Below are positions 1 to 8,394 of a stretch of DNA of 64,000 nt, piece after piece. The stretch comes from Mucilaginibacter daejeonensis (lineage in GTDB: Bacteria; Bacteroidota; Bacteroidia; Sphingobacteriales; Sphingobacteriaceae). The stretch spans positions 2,046,001-2,110,000 of the forward strand of contig NZ_CP086068.1 of NCBI RefSeq assembly GCF_020783335.1, written 5' to 3'. The notes below the pieces were generated by a model. That model was given only the letters and a program-made list of their open reading frames with translations. It was not told the DNA's origin and searched no databases. The position numbers were made by a program, and so were the translations under genes. The stretch's first letter is position 1, and every line of letters starts with the position of its first letter.

Positions 1-578
1 TCACGGTACAAAGGACCTATCCTGGACGTAAACCGCTCACAACGCAACTGTAGATCTTCTATGTCATTAAATAATCCGCGTAAACAGTCCCGGTAACTTT
101 CAGCTCGTTCACGCGCTAAATGATGCATCACACCAATGCCAGGCCCATAAATCAAGTTGGCAAAATTGATCTGTTTTAATTCCTTCAAAAGATCCGGTGC
201 ATCCAGATCCGGCCGGCCTTTGAAGCTTTTTAATAATTCCCACTTATACTGCTCGTCATGTAAACCCTGCTCTTGCACTAACGCCTTGTAATCACGAATC
301 AAAGCTGGAAATGGATCCGGTTGATCATTCTTAGGACGTACCTCAAAACCGAACTGCGCTAAAAAATCATTAGTTTGCGGCCCGCCACTACGTTCCCATA
401 TTTCTCCTCCAACAGCTAAATCATGTGCTTTGCGCAATACCGCTTTTGGGGGATATGTTCGACCCTCGAAATGCAAATCATAACCAGTGGATGCATGAAT
501 TCCCTTGGGGTTGTCTTTGAGTGCCGCGATCGCTTGCAAAATATGTTCTCGGGTAATTGATTGTGGTTGAAAAGGCAT
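1..578 (-). CDS. McrB/ScoMcrA-type restriction protein, N-terminal part (cut by window edge)
   Basis: The reading frame is open for 192 codons from an ATG at 578 down to the window edge, so only the N-terminus is seen. Residues 1-75 look like the ScoMcrA-type N-terminal head domain: a YDLHFEGRTYPPKAVL block, then a glycine pair (SGGPQTN) and an FGFEV end. Residues 80-192 resemble the helical segment that precedes the AAA+ GTPase of McrB-like proteins in Bacteroidota (YKWELL, NFANLIYG, MHHLARERAESYRDC). From family knowledge such proteins are type IV (modification-dependent) restriction components; the motor or nuclease domain would lie outside the window. It is divergent from the PLD-like gene with 46 bp between start codons, so the two may share a promoter region. 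An HNH-type effector instead of an AAA+ motor cannot be excluded. Confidence 0.55.
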   Translation of the reverse strand, partial: MPFQPQSITREHILQAIAALKDNPKGIHASTGYDLHFEGRTYPPKAVLRKAHDLAVGGEIWERSGGPQTNDFLAQFGFEVRPKNDQPDPFPALIRDYKALVQEQGLHDEQYKWELLKSFKGRPDLDAPDLLKELKQINFANLIYGPGIGVMHHLARERAESYRDCLRGLFNDIEDLQLRCERFTSRIGPLYR

Positions 579-624
579 AGCGTTAAAGTGCCTAAACTAC
601 TAGATAAAAAGGTTATTTTCGGGC

Positions 625-1045
625 ATGCAGCTCCAAACTTATTACCAGCATATCCAGGCCGCCATTACGACTGAACTTCAAAATGCGCATCAGCAAGTCC
701 GCATTGCCGTGGCCTGGTTTACCAACAAACAATTAATGGAGGAGCTACTAACGTTGTTAAATTAAGGGCCGCCAGGTTGAGGTCGCTATCTTAAATGATC
801 AATTAAATTTCCGTAAAAGCGGTATCGATTACCAGCACTTTATTAATAGTGGCGGCAAACTTTATATTTCATATCAAGGCCAAAGACTGCATCACAAATG
901 CTGTCTAATCGACCAGCAAACCGTATTAACCGGCTCCTATAACTGGACCTATTACGCGGAACATCATAACCTGGAAAACCTGCTGATCGTCCGTGATCCA
1001 ACAACTTTTGGCAATTATCAGCGAATATTTGAACAAGTACTAAGG
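625..1045 (+). pseudogene. Phospholipase D-like (HKD) N-terminal domain, broken by a single-base frameshift
   Basis: An ATG at 625 opens 46 codons that end at TAA 763-765. The coding sense continues one frame over from 767 and runs without a stop into the ORF at 1046-2683. Removing one T at 762/763 gives a continuous protein of about 685 residues reading LLNKGRQVEVAIL across the join. The restored domain is phospholipase D-like: LHHKCCLID at about 887-913 is a textbook HxKxxxxD motif, and GSYNWT follows shortly after, as in PLD/Nuc nucleases. There is only one HKD motif, as in small PLD nucleases that act as dimers. The frameshift could be a real inactivation, a recent mutation or a sequencing error; no long homopolymer is present at the site. 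Confidence 0.6.
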
Positions 1046-2683
1046 ATGGCGGAGCCCATCGAACATCTTTCCAATTTTCATGCCTTTCACCAACCAATAG
1101 CAAACTTACTAACTCTTGAATACGATACCGGCGACCAAGCCCAGCAACTGGTAGAAGAACTATCTAAACTTAGCCCGGAAGCTGCCTTAATACAGTTGGA
1201 AGAGATCGGAAACACGCCCCCTAACCTCATCCGCCTGGTCATCGACAAACAACCGGAACCCGTGCGGCAACTGATCAAGAACCGGCAAGAAGCCATGAAG
1301 GGCCTATTAGAACGTTATTATAACTGGTCCTTAGAAGAATTACAGCAGCATCGGCTTACGCTGAATAAAGACTTACTGCTTCAAAATACCGAAATTCGCT
1401 GGACGCCCGAGAAGATCGTCTTGCTTGATTTCAGTGCCGTACAATTGCAACTACTCTATCAAAAGGGGCGATTTGATAACTTATCCAGGTTATTATTTGA
1501 ATTAGAAGATGAAATCAGTTGGAATGACCTCTGTCAGAACTATCATATCAGCTGGACGGAAAATTTGCTTGATAAATACGCTGAACGTATCGCTTGGAAT
1601 TGGGTGGTTCATCGTACTGCTTTTAACTTTGAAAAGCAACATATCCAAAAATATCAAAAGTGGTTCGATCGTTGGCATAGTATATCCTCCTGTCATAATG
1701 TTAATTGGTCCATTGAATTAATACGTAGCTTTGAAAACTTTTGGAGTTGGTATAATCTCTCTATTAATCCGAGCTTACCTTGGACGACCGAGCTATTTGA
1801 AACTTTTGAAGCTCGCTGGGATTATCACTTTCTGTCGAAGAACAATAGCTTTTGTTGGAGCAATGACATCATTGACCGTCACATCAACCGTTGGAGCTGG
1901 TCTTCGCTGGCTGAAAACACCGGCATCAACTGGAATCAGCAATTAATAGAAAAATATGTTCAAAAATGGGATCGTTTTAAATTATTCCGTAACGCCGGTA
2001 TTCAATGGACGGAGACGATGATCCGTCATTTTTCAAATTGGTTTGATCAAGATATACATAGCTGGTGTAATGGCTGGACCTATATTTCCTTAGTAGATAG
2101 CCCTTGGAAAACACCATACCTTGTTAGCCAGTTCGAATCTAAATGGCACTGGTGGTATGTGGCTAAATGGCAACAGTTTGACTGGTGCTCCAGCTTTATA
2201 GAAAAATACGCAGACAGACTATTTGTTTACTACCAAGCTCGCGATGGTGGCATTGGCGGACTTTGCGAAAATTCAACCTTCCCTTGGACAGAAACCCTAA
2301 TCAGAGAAAAAGCGCATGTAATCAATTATACCCATGGCAGCGGTTGGAATCACCTTTCGTCACACCCACGGCTACCTATGAACATTCCATTTCTCAAAGA
2401 TTTTGTCGAAAAACTTTCGTTTTCGCAACTAAGCAGCAACATAAGCCCCAATTTCAATATAGAAATTGTAAGAACTTTTCCAGAAAAGCATTGGGCTTGG
2501 AAAGCACTATCTGACCGTCAAGACTTACTATGGTCGCCCGAGTTATTGGAAGAATTTAAAGACCGTTGGGATTGGCAGGTAATTGCTGCAAACCGTAGTG
2601 TATACGAAAAAGCACTTCGTCCCTTGCTTAATAAAACAATTTTTACCTCCATAATGACCGAAGTTTTGTCAACAAAAACTTAA
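1046..2683 (+). CDS. Tryptophan-rich repeat protein, C-terminal part of the PLD-like protein
   Basis: This 545-residue frame is the intact remainder of the PLD-like gene; the ATG at 1046 is internal to the restored protein, and whether it is used as a start is unknown. Residues 1-130 are helical and charged. From about residue 150 to 530 the protein consists of degenerate repeats of about 24-28 residues of the form W-x-W-x2-L-(S/A)-x-N, then 6-7 residues, W-(T/S/N), and an amphipathic helix ending in (F/Y)-x-x-(R/K)-W; at least ten units can be seen by eye. Similar Trp/Asn repeats occur in giant-virus and scattered bacterial proteins of unknown function. A PLD nuclease fused to a solenoid-like repeat on a mobile island next to a restriction gene suggests a defence role, which is inference. 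The gene looks more AT-rich than the core genes. Confidence 0.65.
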   Translation: MAEPIEHLSNFHAFHQPIANLLTLEYDTGDQAQQLVEELSKLSPEAALIQLEEIGNTPPNLIRLVIDKQPEPVRQLIKNRQEAMKGLLERYYNWSLEELQQHRLTLNKDLLLQNTEIRWTPEKIVLLDFSAVQLQLLYQKGRFDNLSRLLFELEDEISWNDLCQNYHISWTENLLDKYAERIAWNWVVHRTAFNFEKQHIQKYQKWFDRWHSISSCHNVNWSIELIRSFENFWSWYNLSINPSLPWTTELFETFEARWDYHFLSKNNSFCWSNDIIDRHINRWSWSSLAENTGINWNQQLIEKYVQKWDRFKLFRNAGIQWTETMIRHFSNWFDQDIHSWCNGWTYISLVDSPWKTPYLVSQFESKWHWWYVAKWQQFDWCSSFIEKYADRLFVYYQARDGGIGGLCENSTFPWTETLIREKAHVINYTHGSGWNHLSSHPRLPMNIPFLKDFVEKLSFSQLSSNISPNFNIEIVRTFPEKHWAWKALSDRQDLLWSPELLEEFKDRWDWQVIAANRSVYEKALRPLLNKTIFTSIMTEVLSTKT

Positions 2684-2706
2684 CAAATTCATGTCATATT
2701 ACCAAC

Positions 2707-2928
2707 TTATTCTATCATTCGTATAATAGGTAAAACATCAAAACCATTATTCTTTGCTATGGTTGTCAATGGTTGTATTTGTTCTAATACCTGTTGCCGC
2801 TCAAAAAAGGAAATATCAGGCACGATGGTAAGATAGTCTTCCAGAAATTTATGTCTTGGTGCCTTGTGTTGCATAATATCTAAAGCAGCACGTTGTAATT
2901 CAAAATATGGCTCAAAATAAGTTTCCAA
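2707..2928 (-). CDS. Small hypothetical ORF, possible gene remnant
   Basis: A frame of 73 codons opens at a TTG (2928). An in-frame TGA lies just upstream, and no ATG is available near the 5' end. The peptide is charged and helix-rich (YFELQRAALDIM, FFERQQVLEQ) with no motif I recognise. It lies between the PLD-like gene and the ORF6N gene, and the absence of a normal start makes a decayed C-terminal fragment of a larger island gene as likely as a real small protein. Treat as weakly supported. Confidence 0.25.
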   Translation of the reverse strand: METYFEPYFELQRAALDIMQHKAPRHKFLEDYLTIVPDISFFERQQVLEQIQPLTTIAKNNGFDVLPIIRMIE

Positions 2929-3007
2929 TGGCGGCAGCTTATGTCATCAGTATTTGAAAGTTTCTTGATTAGTTGTCTGATGTTTCTGTTCAAATCTAAA
3001 CGTAGGA

Positions 3008-3043
3008 AACAAAACACGTCGCAATTATTAAATGCGACGTGTT
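3008..3043 (-). terminator. Intrinsic terminator after the ORF6N gene
   Basis: AACACGTCGCA (3013-3023) and TGCGACGTGTT (3033-3043) form a perfect 11-bp stem with a 9-nt loop. On the minus strand it is followed by TTTTGTTT, which fits rho-independent termination of the gene ending at 3138. Confidence 0.6.
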
Positions 3044-3137
3044 GTTAAGACTAAGTTTACAGCTCGCCGTTTTCAATCACTTTATTATTACTTTAATACT
3101 CATCAGGTTTGTAGCCAATTCTTTGTCTTGGCTTAGG

Positions 3138-3590
3138 TTAATAATGCTGCTGAAGAAGCTCATCTAAGTACTTAAATAGTAAGTCAATTTTTCCATCTTG
3201 CTTTGTCAACGCTGACTTGATCCTTTCAATCTCTAGCCAAATGTCACTTTGTCCCGCTAAAGTTTCGCGAAGTTTAACAAAGATGTCGATGATCTGAATG
3301 CTAACCGCAATTGCTCTTTGACTCTTTAAAATGTTCGATAGCATTAAAATTCCATGCTCCGTAAATACATAGGGAAGGTACTTCGAGTGCTCACCTCGCT
3401 TTAAGGTCACAAATTGTGACCTTAAAATTTCATTTTCCTCTTTGGTTAGTTCAAACATATAATGGCTAGGGAAGCGCTCAAGGTTACGGTTGACTTGTTG
3501 CTTTAGTTTTTTTGTTTCGGTTCCGTATAGTTCAGCAAGGTCAGCATCAAGCATTACCTTTTGGCCTCTTATTAAATATATTTTGCTCAT
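3138..3590 (-). CDS. ORF6N domain-containing protein
   Basis: A 150-residue protein. The N-terminal half matches the ORF6N domain found in phages and mobile elements: IYLIRGQKVMLDADLAELYG at the start, then LKQQVNRNLERFP, HYMFELT, and VFTEHGILMLSNIL around residues 75-95. The C-terminal part is a predicted helix (FVKLRETL, IERIKSAL) that may mediate oligomerisation. The domain is thought to bind DNA, and its role in the element (regulation or anti-repression) is not known. It sits 69 bp downstream of the integrase gene on the same strand, could be cotranscribed with it, and has its own terminator downstream. The ATG at 3590 gives the expected domain start. Confidence 0.8.
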   Translation of the reverse strand: MSKIYLIRGQKVMLDADLAELYGTETKKLKQQVNRNLERFPSHYMFELTKEENEILRSQFVTLKRGEHSKYLPYVFTEHGILMLSNILKSQRAIAVSIQIIDIFVKLRETLAGQSDIWLEIERIKSALTKQDGKIDLLFKYLDELLQQHY

Positions 3591-3659
3591 AACGACTTCG
3601 TCAGGAACAACAGGTGTGATTGATTATCCATATTTTTAAAATTTTAAGTCAAATGACGA

Positions 3660-4895
3660 TCAAGCGACCGACAGACCTTTAAGCTTACCTTTCAACGCTG
3701 CCATATCTTCACTCACTTTCCTTTCGATAACTTTCGCATAGACTTGTGTCGAACGCATTGATGTATGACCAAGAAGCTTACTGACCGTCTCTATTGGCAC
3801 TCCGTTTACGAGCGTTACCGTAGTTGCAAAAGTGTGCCTGGCCATATGAAAGGTGAGGACTTTGTTGATCCCACATAGTTCAGCAAGTTCTTTGAGGTAG
3901 CTATTCATTTTTTGATTGGATAATTTGGGGAAGATCGTTCCATTCGCCGCTGCTCGTACGTTTCCCTTGTATTTCATCAATAACCGCTCTGGTTCGTTGA
4001 GTACCGGAACATTGACGGGGATGGTGGTCTTCTGGCGAAAAGTCTTGATCCACAATCCGCCGTCCTGCCCTTTAACCAGGTTGTCTGGCGTAAGCTCCAT
4101 CACATCGACGAAGGCGAGCCCGGTGTAGCAGGCAAATACGAATATATCCCTTACGACACTCAATCGAGGTAGTAGCAGATGTTTTTGCTCCAGTGCAGCC
4201 AGCTCGTCAGAGGTTAAAAAGTCTTTCTCCACGCGATCAAATTTCAATTGATACTTTTCGAAAGGGTCACGGTATAACCACTCGATCCGGCAAGCCAAAT
4301 TGATCATCTTTTTGAACCGTTCAAGATGCTTCATAATCCCGTTGGTTGTTAATGGCTTTTGATGATCGACCGGCTGGTGATTGCGAAGGAATACCTCAAA
4401 ATCCTGAATAAACTTGTAATTGAGCTCTGATAAAAAGAATGATCTTCTCTTTAACTTGTTACTCACAAATTCCCGCAAGTACTTCTGGGTAGTGTAGTAA
4501 TTTTTCATGGTCGCTGGAGCAAGTACACCTTGAGAAGTTTCATTATGATACTCAGCAATTTCTTCAAGGGTGTGTTCATCATCACCACTTTTCAAAAAAG
4601 CGTTCTTAACCGCATCGGCACTGATCACACGCCTTTTGAGTTGTAACTCCCGGTAACATTCTCCCAATACCTGTCTTACCTCTTCCAGGTAGATGTTGAG
4701 CTCCCTGCCTTCAGCGGTCGTCGTTTTGCCCATACCTTTCCGAACGTCCCAGCACCTTGTAGCAACGCTCTGTTTGAGTGCCAGCATGGCTTTCTCTCCA
4801 TTGACTTTAATTGCCGCATAAACCGGCGCTTTTCCTTCTTTGCCTTTTTCTGTCCGCAAATTGAAGTGGACACTGAATGTGTTGATCGCTTTCAT
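3660..4895 (-). CDS. Tyrosine-type site-specific integrase (Bacteroidota CTnDOT-like)
   Basis: A 411-residue recombinase with the three-part layout usual for Bacteroidota mobile elements. Residues 1-90 are an arm-type DNA-binding region (FSVHFNLRTEKGKEGKAPVY), about 105-200 the SAM-like core-binding domain, and 210-400 the catalytic domain. The catalytic HxxR (HMARH), the second histidine in LLGHTS, and the nucleophile tyrosine in TQVYAKV are visible. The position of the first catalytic arginine reads TGLAFVDV, with no Arg, as is usual in IntDOT relatives. It probably excises and integrates the adjacent element, with the tRNA-Pro gene about 300 bp away the likely target. The ATG at 4895 is the natural start. 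Confidence 0.9.
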   Translation of the reverse strand: MKAINTFSVHFNLRTEKGKEGKAPVYAAIKVNGEKAMLALKQSVATRCWDVRKGMGKTTTAEGRELNIYLEEVRQVLGECYRELQLKRRVISADAVKNAFLKSGDDEHTLEEIAEYHNETSQGVLAPATMKNYYTTQKYLREFVSNKLKRRSFFLSELNYKFIQDFEVFLRNHQPVDHQKPLTTNGIMKHLERFKKMINLACRIEWLYRDPFEKYQLKFDRVEKDFLTSDELAALEQKHLLLPRLSVVRDIFVFACYTGLAFVDVMELTPDNLVKGQDGGLWIKTFRQKTTIPVNVPVLNEPERLLMKYKGNVRAAANGTIFPKLSNQKMNSYLKELAELCGINKVLTFHMARHTFATTVTLVNGVPIETVSKLLGHTSMRSTQVYAKVIERKVSEDMAALKGKLKGLSVA

Positions 4896-5130
4896 AACAT
4901 TGATCTAATTAAACCATTTGCATTTATTGGGTATTAAATCATACCGAATGGCATCAAAAGATCAGCTCAAATCAGCGCAAAACAACGCAGGTTCGTTGCC
5001 TTGTAATTTATTGTATTACAGTGATTTAAACCACTTTTGAATACCTCAAAAGTATGAAACGAAAAGAGGTGTTCAGTTAGGTGACGGATAACTTGCGATG
5101 ATTTGATATAATTTGCGTTGGCAGGAAAAC

Positions 5131-5166
5131 AAAAAAGCCTGTAAATCAATGATTTACAGGCTTTCC
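5131..5166 (-). terminator. Intrinsic terminator downstream of tRNA-Pro
   Basis: AAAGCCTGTAAATCA and its exact complement form a stem of up to 15 bp (5134-5164). On the minus strand it is followed by six T residues (5136-5131). It lies 24 bp past the tRNA 3' end, so it ends the tRNA transcript and separates it from the integrase gene. Confidence 0.8.
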
Positions 5167-5189
5167 ATATCGTTTGATATGTGGTATCG

Positions 5190-5263
5190 TCGGGATGGCA
5201 GGATTCGAACCTGCGGCCTCCACATCCCAAATGTGGCGCGATACCGGGCTACGCTACATCCCG
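5190..5263 (-). tRNA. tRNA-Pro (anticodon TGG)
   Basis: A 74-nt minus-strand tRNA. The acceptor arms CGGGATG (5263-5257) and CATCCCG (5197-5191) pair fully, with discriminator A at 5190. The anticodon stem is CCACA/TGTGG with loop TTTGGGA, giving anticodon TGG (proline). The T-loop GTTCGAATC is canonical. CCA is not encoded. A consensus promoter lies just upstream and a terminator just downstream. Its 3' end faces the integrase, the usual arrangement when a tRNA gene serves as attachment site. Confidence 0.95.
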
Positions 5264-5273
5264 AAAGGGTTTG

Positions 5274-5304
5274 CAAAGGTAAGATTATTTAACTGCTTTG
5301 CAAA
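5274..5304 (-). promoter_or_regulatory. Bacteroidota sigma-A-type promoter of tRNA-Pro
   Basis: On the minus strand, TTTG (5304-5301) is followed by a 19-nt spacer and TACCTTTG (5281-5274). This matches the Bacteroidota consensus (TTTG, about 19-21 nt, TAnnTTTG). The predicted start falls about 4 nt before the mature tRNA 5' end at 5263. Confidence 0.75.
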
Positions 5305-5661
5305 TTTTATTTTAACAAAGTTTAAAGTTGTTGTCATTTTTGCAATGCCGTTTCCTTTAAACTGTCGCAAAGATAGCGCGGCTTTGCGTATTTGCAAATC
5401 AAAAAATACTTTGTACGGCTAACAGGCAGGTAATGAGTACGAAAAAATACAAAACAGGCATTCCTATGGCAACATTACGTTAATGTTAGCCTGACAACAC
5501 CATGGGGCAGCGACCTGCCGATGGTTCTGAAAGGGATAGACCATGTTCTGATCAAGGGGTATTGGTGATGGCTTGTGGTTAAGCAGGGTCAGCAAACTTT
5601 GCCTTCGACTTATTGTTGTTCAAATCTTTGATCGCGAAAATTCCCGTTCACACAATAATTC
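5305..5661. other. Intergenic region between tRNA-Pro and alaS, no gene seen
   Basis: No convincing reading frame is present. The only structure noticed is a small hairpin at 5468-5491 (GGC-AACATTA / TAATGTT-A-GCC, loop CGT) without a T-run, so it is not a typical terminator. Its role is unknown. Confidence 0.3.
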
Positions 5662-5669
5662 TATCTTTG
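5662..5669 (+). promoter_or_regulatory. Probable -7 element of alaS
   Basis: TATCTTTG fits TAnnTTTG and ends 20 bp before the ATG at 5690, implying a short leader. No good -33 TTTG is seen at the usual distance, so the call rests on the -7 box and its position. Confidence 0.4.
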
Positions 5670-5689
5670 CCAACTTATATTTCCCATAA

Positions 5690-8332
5690 ATGATGACGGC
5701 TCAACAGATACGCCAGGCTTTCCTGGACTTTTTTGCTTCTAAAGGACATGTGATCGTGCCATCGGCACCCATAGTGGTCAAGAACGACCCAACACTCATG
5801 TTCACCAACGCGGGCATGAACCAGTTCAAAGATGTGTTTTTGGGTGAAGCCGATGCCAAAGCGCCGCGCGTTGCTGACACCCAACGTTGTTTGCGTGTAT
5901 CAGGCAAGCATAACGATCTTGAAGAGGTGGGAGTAGATACTTATCACCATACCATGTTCGAGATGTTGGGCAACTGGAGCTTTGGCGATTACTTTAAGAA
6001 GGAAGCGATCGAGTGGAGTTGGGAATTGTTGACCAGCGTATATGGTCTGCAAAAGGACCGCCTGTACGTGACCTATTTTGAAGGTGACGAAAAGGAAGGA
6101 TTAGTTAAAGATCAGGAAGCTTATGATCTGTGGAAACAGTTCGTAGCGGAAGACCACATCTTACCGGGCAATAAGAAAGATAATTTTTGGGAGATGGGGG
6201 AGACAGGTCCTTGCGGGCCATGTTCAGAGATCCATTATGACGGCCGCACCGATGAGGAGCGTGCCAAAGTAAGCGGCGCCACGTTGGTAAATGCAGATGA
6301 TCCGAATGTGATCGAGATCTGGAACAATGTGTTCATGCAGTTCAACCGTTTAAAGGACGGCTCATTGCAGCCACTGCCGGCCCGCCACGTGGATACCGGC
6401 ATGGGCTTTGAGCGTTTGGTGCGCGTGTTGCAGGGCAAGACCTCTAACTACGATACTGATGTTTTTATGCCGCTGATCCAGTTCTTGTCAGAAAAGAGTG
6501 ACAAGAACTATAATGCTGCTGCCACTCCCGGCACTGAAGGCTGGAACGAAGCTGTGGCCATGCGTGTGATGGCCGATCACATCCGTGCTATCAGCTTTGC
6601 CATTGCCGATGGTCAGCTGCCATCAAACAATAAAGCGGGTTATGTGATACGCCGCATCTTGCGTAGGGCAGTACGTTATGCTTATCAGTATTTAGGTTTT
6701 AAAGAACCGTTCCTGAACCAATTAGTGCCATTGTTGGCCGACCAATTCCAAGGCGTTTTCGATGAGTTATACTCTCAGAAAGACTTTGTACAAAAGGTCG
6801 TACTGGAGGAAGAGGTCGCCTTTCTACGCACCCTTCAAAACGGTATCACGCAATTTGAGCAAGTGGTATCTGGCGCGAACGATAAGGTCATTGGGGGAGC
6901 GTTCGCGTTCGAACTTTCTGACACATTTGGTTTCCCACTGGATCTTACTGAACTGATGGCCCGCGAGCGTGGTTTTACGGTAGATGTAGATGGTTTTAAC
7001 CAAGCACTTCAACAACAAAAAGATCGCTCACGTGCTGCTACGGCTATTGATACAGGCGATTGGACCGTGATAAGAGATGAGGATAGCGTAGAGTTCACTG
7101 GTTATGATGAGACCGAGGCCATCGCGCACATCGTTAAATACCGTAAGGTGAAGGCTAAAGGGAAAGAACAATACCAAATCGTGCTGGACAAAACCCCTTT
7201 TTATGCTGAAAGTGGCGGCCAGGTAGGCGACACTGGTGACCTGGTATTCCCTGACGGCGAGATCGTGAAGGTGACCGATACTAAAAAGGAGAACGGTTTG
7301 ATCGTGCATTTTACAGATGTGCTGCCTAAAAGCTTGAATGATGCGCTGACGGCCATCGTTGATGAAGAACGCCGTTCAAGTATCGAGAGCAACCACTCGG
7401 CCACGCACTTGCTGCATGCGGCCATGAAACAGGTATTGGGTGCCCATGTCAATCAAAAAGGGTCTTTAGTGAATGCCGACTACCTGCGTTTCGACTTTTC
7501 ACACTTTAGCAAGGTGACCGATGAGGAAATGGCACAGATCGAGGCCATCGTTAACCAAAAGATCAGAGATAATATCGCCTTAAAAGAGGAGCGAAGCGTA
7601 CTTTACGCCGAAGCCATCACCAGTGGAGTTACTGCACTGTTCGGCGAAAAATATGGTGAGTACGTGCGCGTGATCACTTTTGATGATGATTTTTCGAAAG
7701 AGCTTTGCGGTGGAACGCACGTAAAGGCTACAGGTCAAATTTCCTATTTCAAGATTGTGGCCGAGAGCGCTGTAGCTGCTGGTGTACGACGCATAGAGGC
7801 CATTACCGGCATAGCGGTGGCTAATTACATCAATGAGCAAACTCAATTGGTAAGCCAGTTGAAAGATTTGTTGAAGAACCCTAAAGACATCGCCAAAAGC
7901 GTAGAAAGCCTGCTTGATGAGAACACTCGTTTAAAAAAGGAGATAGAACGCTCTGTACTGGAAAAGGCCGCAGGTTTGAAGACCGAACTGGCAGCAAAGG
8001 CAGAACAGCTGAACGGTATTAATCTAATAGCTGAAAGGGTACAGTTACCTAATGCCGAAGCGATCAAGAACCTGGCTTATCAACTGAAAGATATCGTTAC
8101 TGATCTTTACTGTGTATTGGTTGCCGATATAGATGGCAAACCGAACATCACGGTGATGATTGCCGAGAATTTAGTGAAAGACAAAGGCCTCAACGCGGGC
8201 AACATCGTGCGCGAATTAGCCAAAGAGGTTCAGGGTGGTGGTGGCGGTCAACCTTTCTTTGCTACCGCAGGTGGTAAAGATGTAAGCGGTCTTGATCGTG
8301 TGCTCGAAAGAGCCAAGACTTTTATTAGTTAA
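5690..8332 (+). CDS. alaS: Alanyl-tRNA synthetase
   Basis: An 880-residue cytoplasmic class II enzyme that charges tRNA-Ala. The N-terminal catalytic core is clear (RQAFLDFFASKGH, MFTNAGMNQFKD, TRCLR-like QRCLRVSGKHNDLEEVG). The editing domain carries the zinc ligands H569xxxH573 (NHSATH) and C673xxxH677 (CGGTH). The C-Ala domain ends in the glycine-rich GGGGGQPFFATAGG motif. The length is normal for the family. Two ATGs occur in tandem (5690 and 5693) and either may be used. It is a single-gene unit with a -7 box upstream and a strong terminator at 8354. Confidence 0.98.
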   Translation: MMTAQQIRQAFLDFFASKGHVIVPSAPIVVKNDPTLMFTNAGMNQFKDVFLGEADAKAPRVADTQRCLRVSGKHNDLEEVGVDTYHHTMFEMLGNWSFGDYFKKEAIEWSWELLTSVYGLQKDRLYVTYFEGDEKEGLVKDQEAYDLWKQFVAEDHILPGNKKDNFWEMGETGPCGPCSEIHYDGRTDEERAKVSGATLVNADDPNVIEIWNNVFMQFNRLKDGSLQPLPARHVDTGMGFERLVRVLQGKTSNYDTDVFMPLIQFLSEKSDKNYNAAATPGTEGWNEAVAMRVMADHIRAISFAIADGQLPSNNKAGYVIRRILRRAVRYAYQYLGFKEPFLNQLVPLLADQFQGVFDELYSQKDFVQKVVLEEEVAFLRTLQNGITQFEQVVSGANDKVIGGAFAFELSDTFGFPLDLTELMARERGFTVDVDGFNQALQQQKDRSRAATAIDTGDWTVIRDEDSVEFTGYDETEAIAHIVKYRKVKAKGKEQYQIVLDKTPFYAESGGQVGDTGDLVFPDGEIVKVTDTKKENGLIVHFTDVLPKSLNDALTAIVDEERRSSIESNHSATHLLHAAMKQVLGAHVNQKGSLVNADYLRFDFSHFSKVTDEEMAQIEAIVNQKIRDNIALKEERSVLYAEAITSGVTALFGEKYGEYVRVITFDDDFSKELCGGTHVKATGQISYFKIVAESAVAAGVRRIEAITGIAVANYINEQTQLVSQLKDLLKNPKDIAKSVESLLDENTRLKKEIERSVLEKAAGLKTELAAKAEQLNGINLIAERVQLPNAEAIKNLAYQLKDIVTDLYCVLVADIDGKPNITVMIAENLVKDKGLNAGNIVRELAKEVQGGGGGQPFFATAGGKDVSGLDRVLERAKTFIS

Positions 8333-8353
8333 AAGGTGAACAAGTTCACATAC

Positions 8354-8390
8354 AAGGCCCGTTCGCGTTTCGCAACGGGCCTTTTCATTT
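8354..8390 (+). terminator. Intrinsic terminator of alaS
   Basis: GGCCCGTT (8356-8363) pairs with AACGGGCC (8374-8381), followed by TTTTCATTTT. It lies 22 bp past the alaS stop. Confidence 0.8.
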
Positions 8391-8394
8391 TCAC

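Noticed and set aside
5174-5422. Frame of 82 codons running across the tRNA-Pro gene
   Set aside because: It is read through the antisense of a canonical tRNA and has no support.
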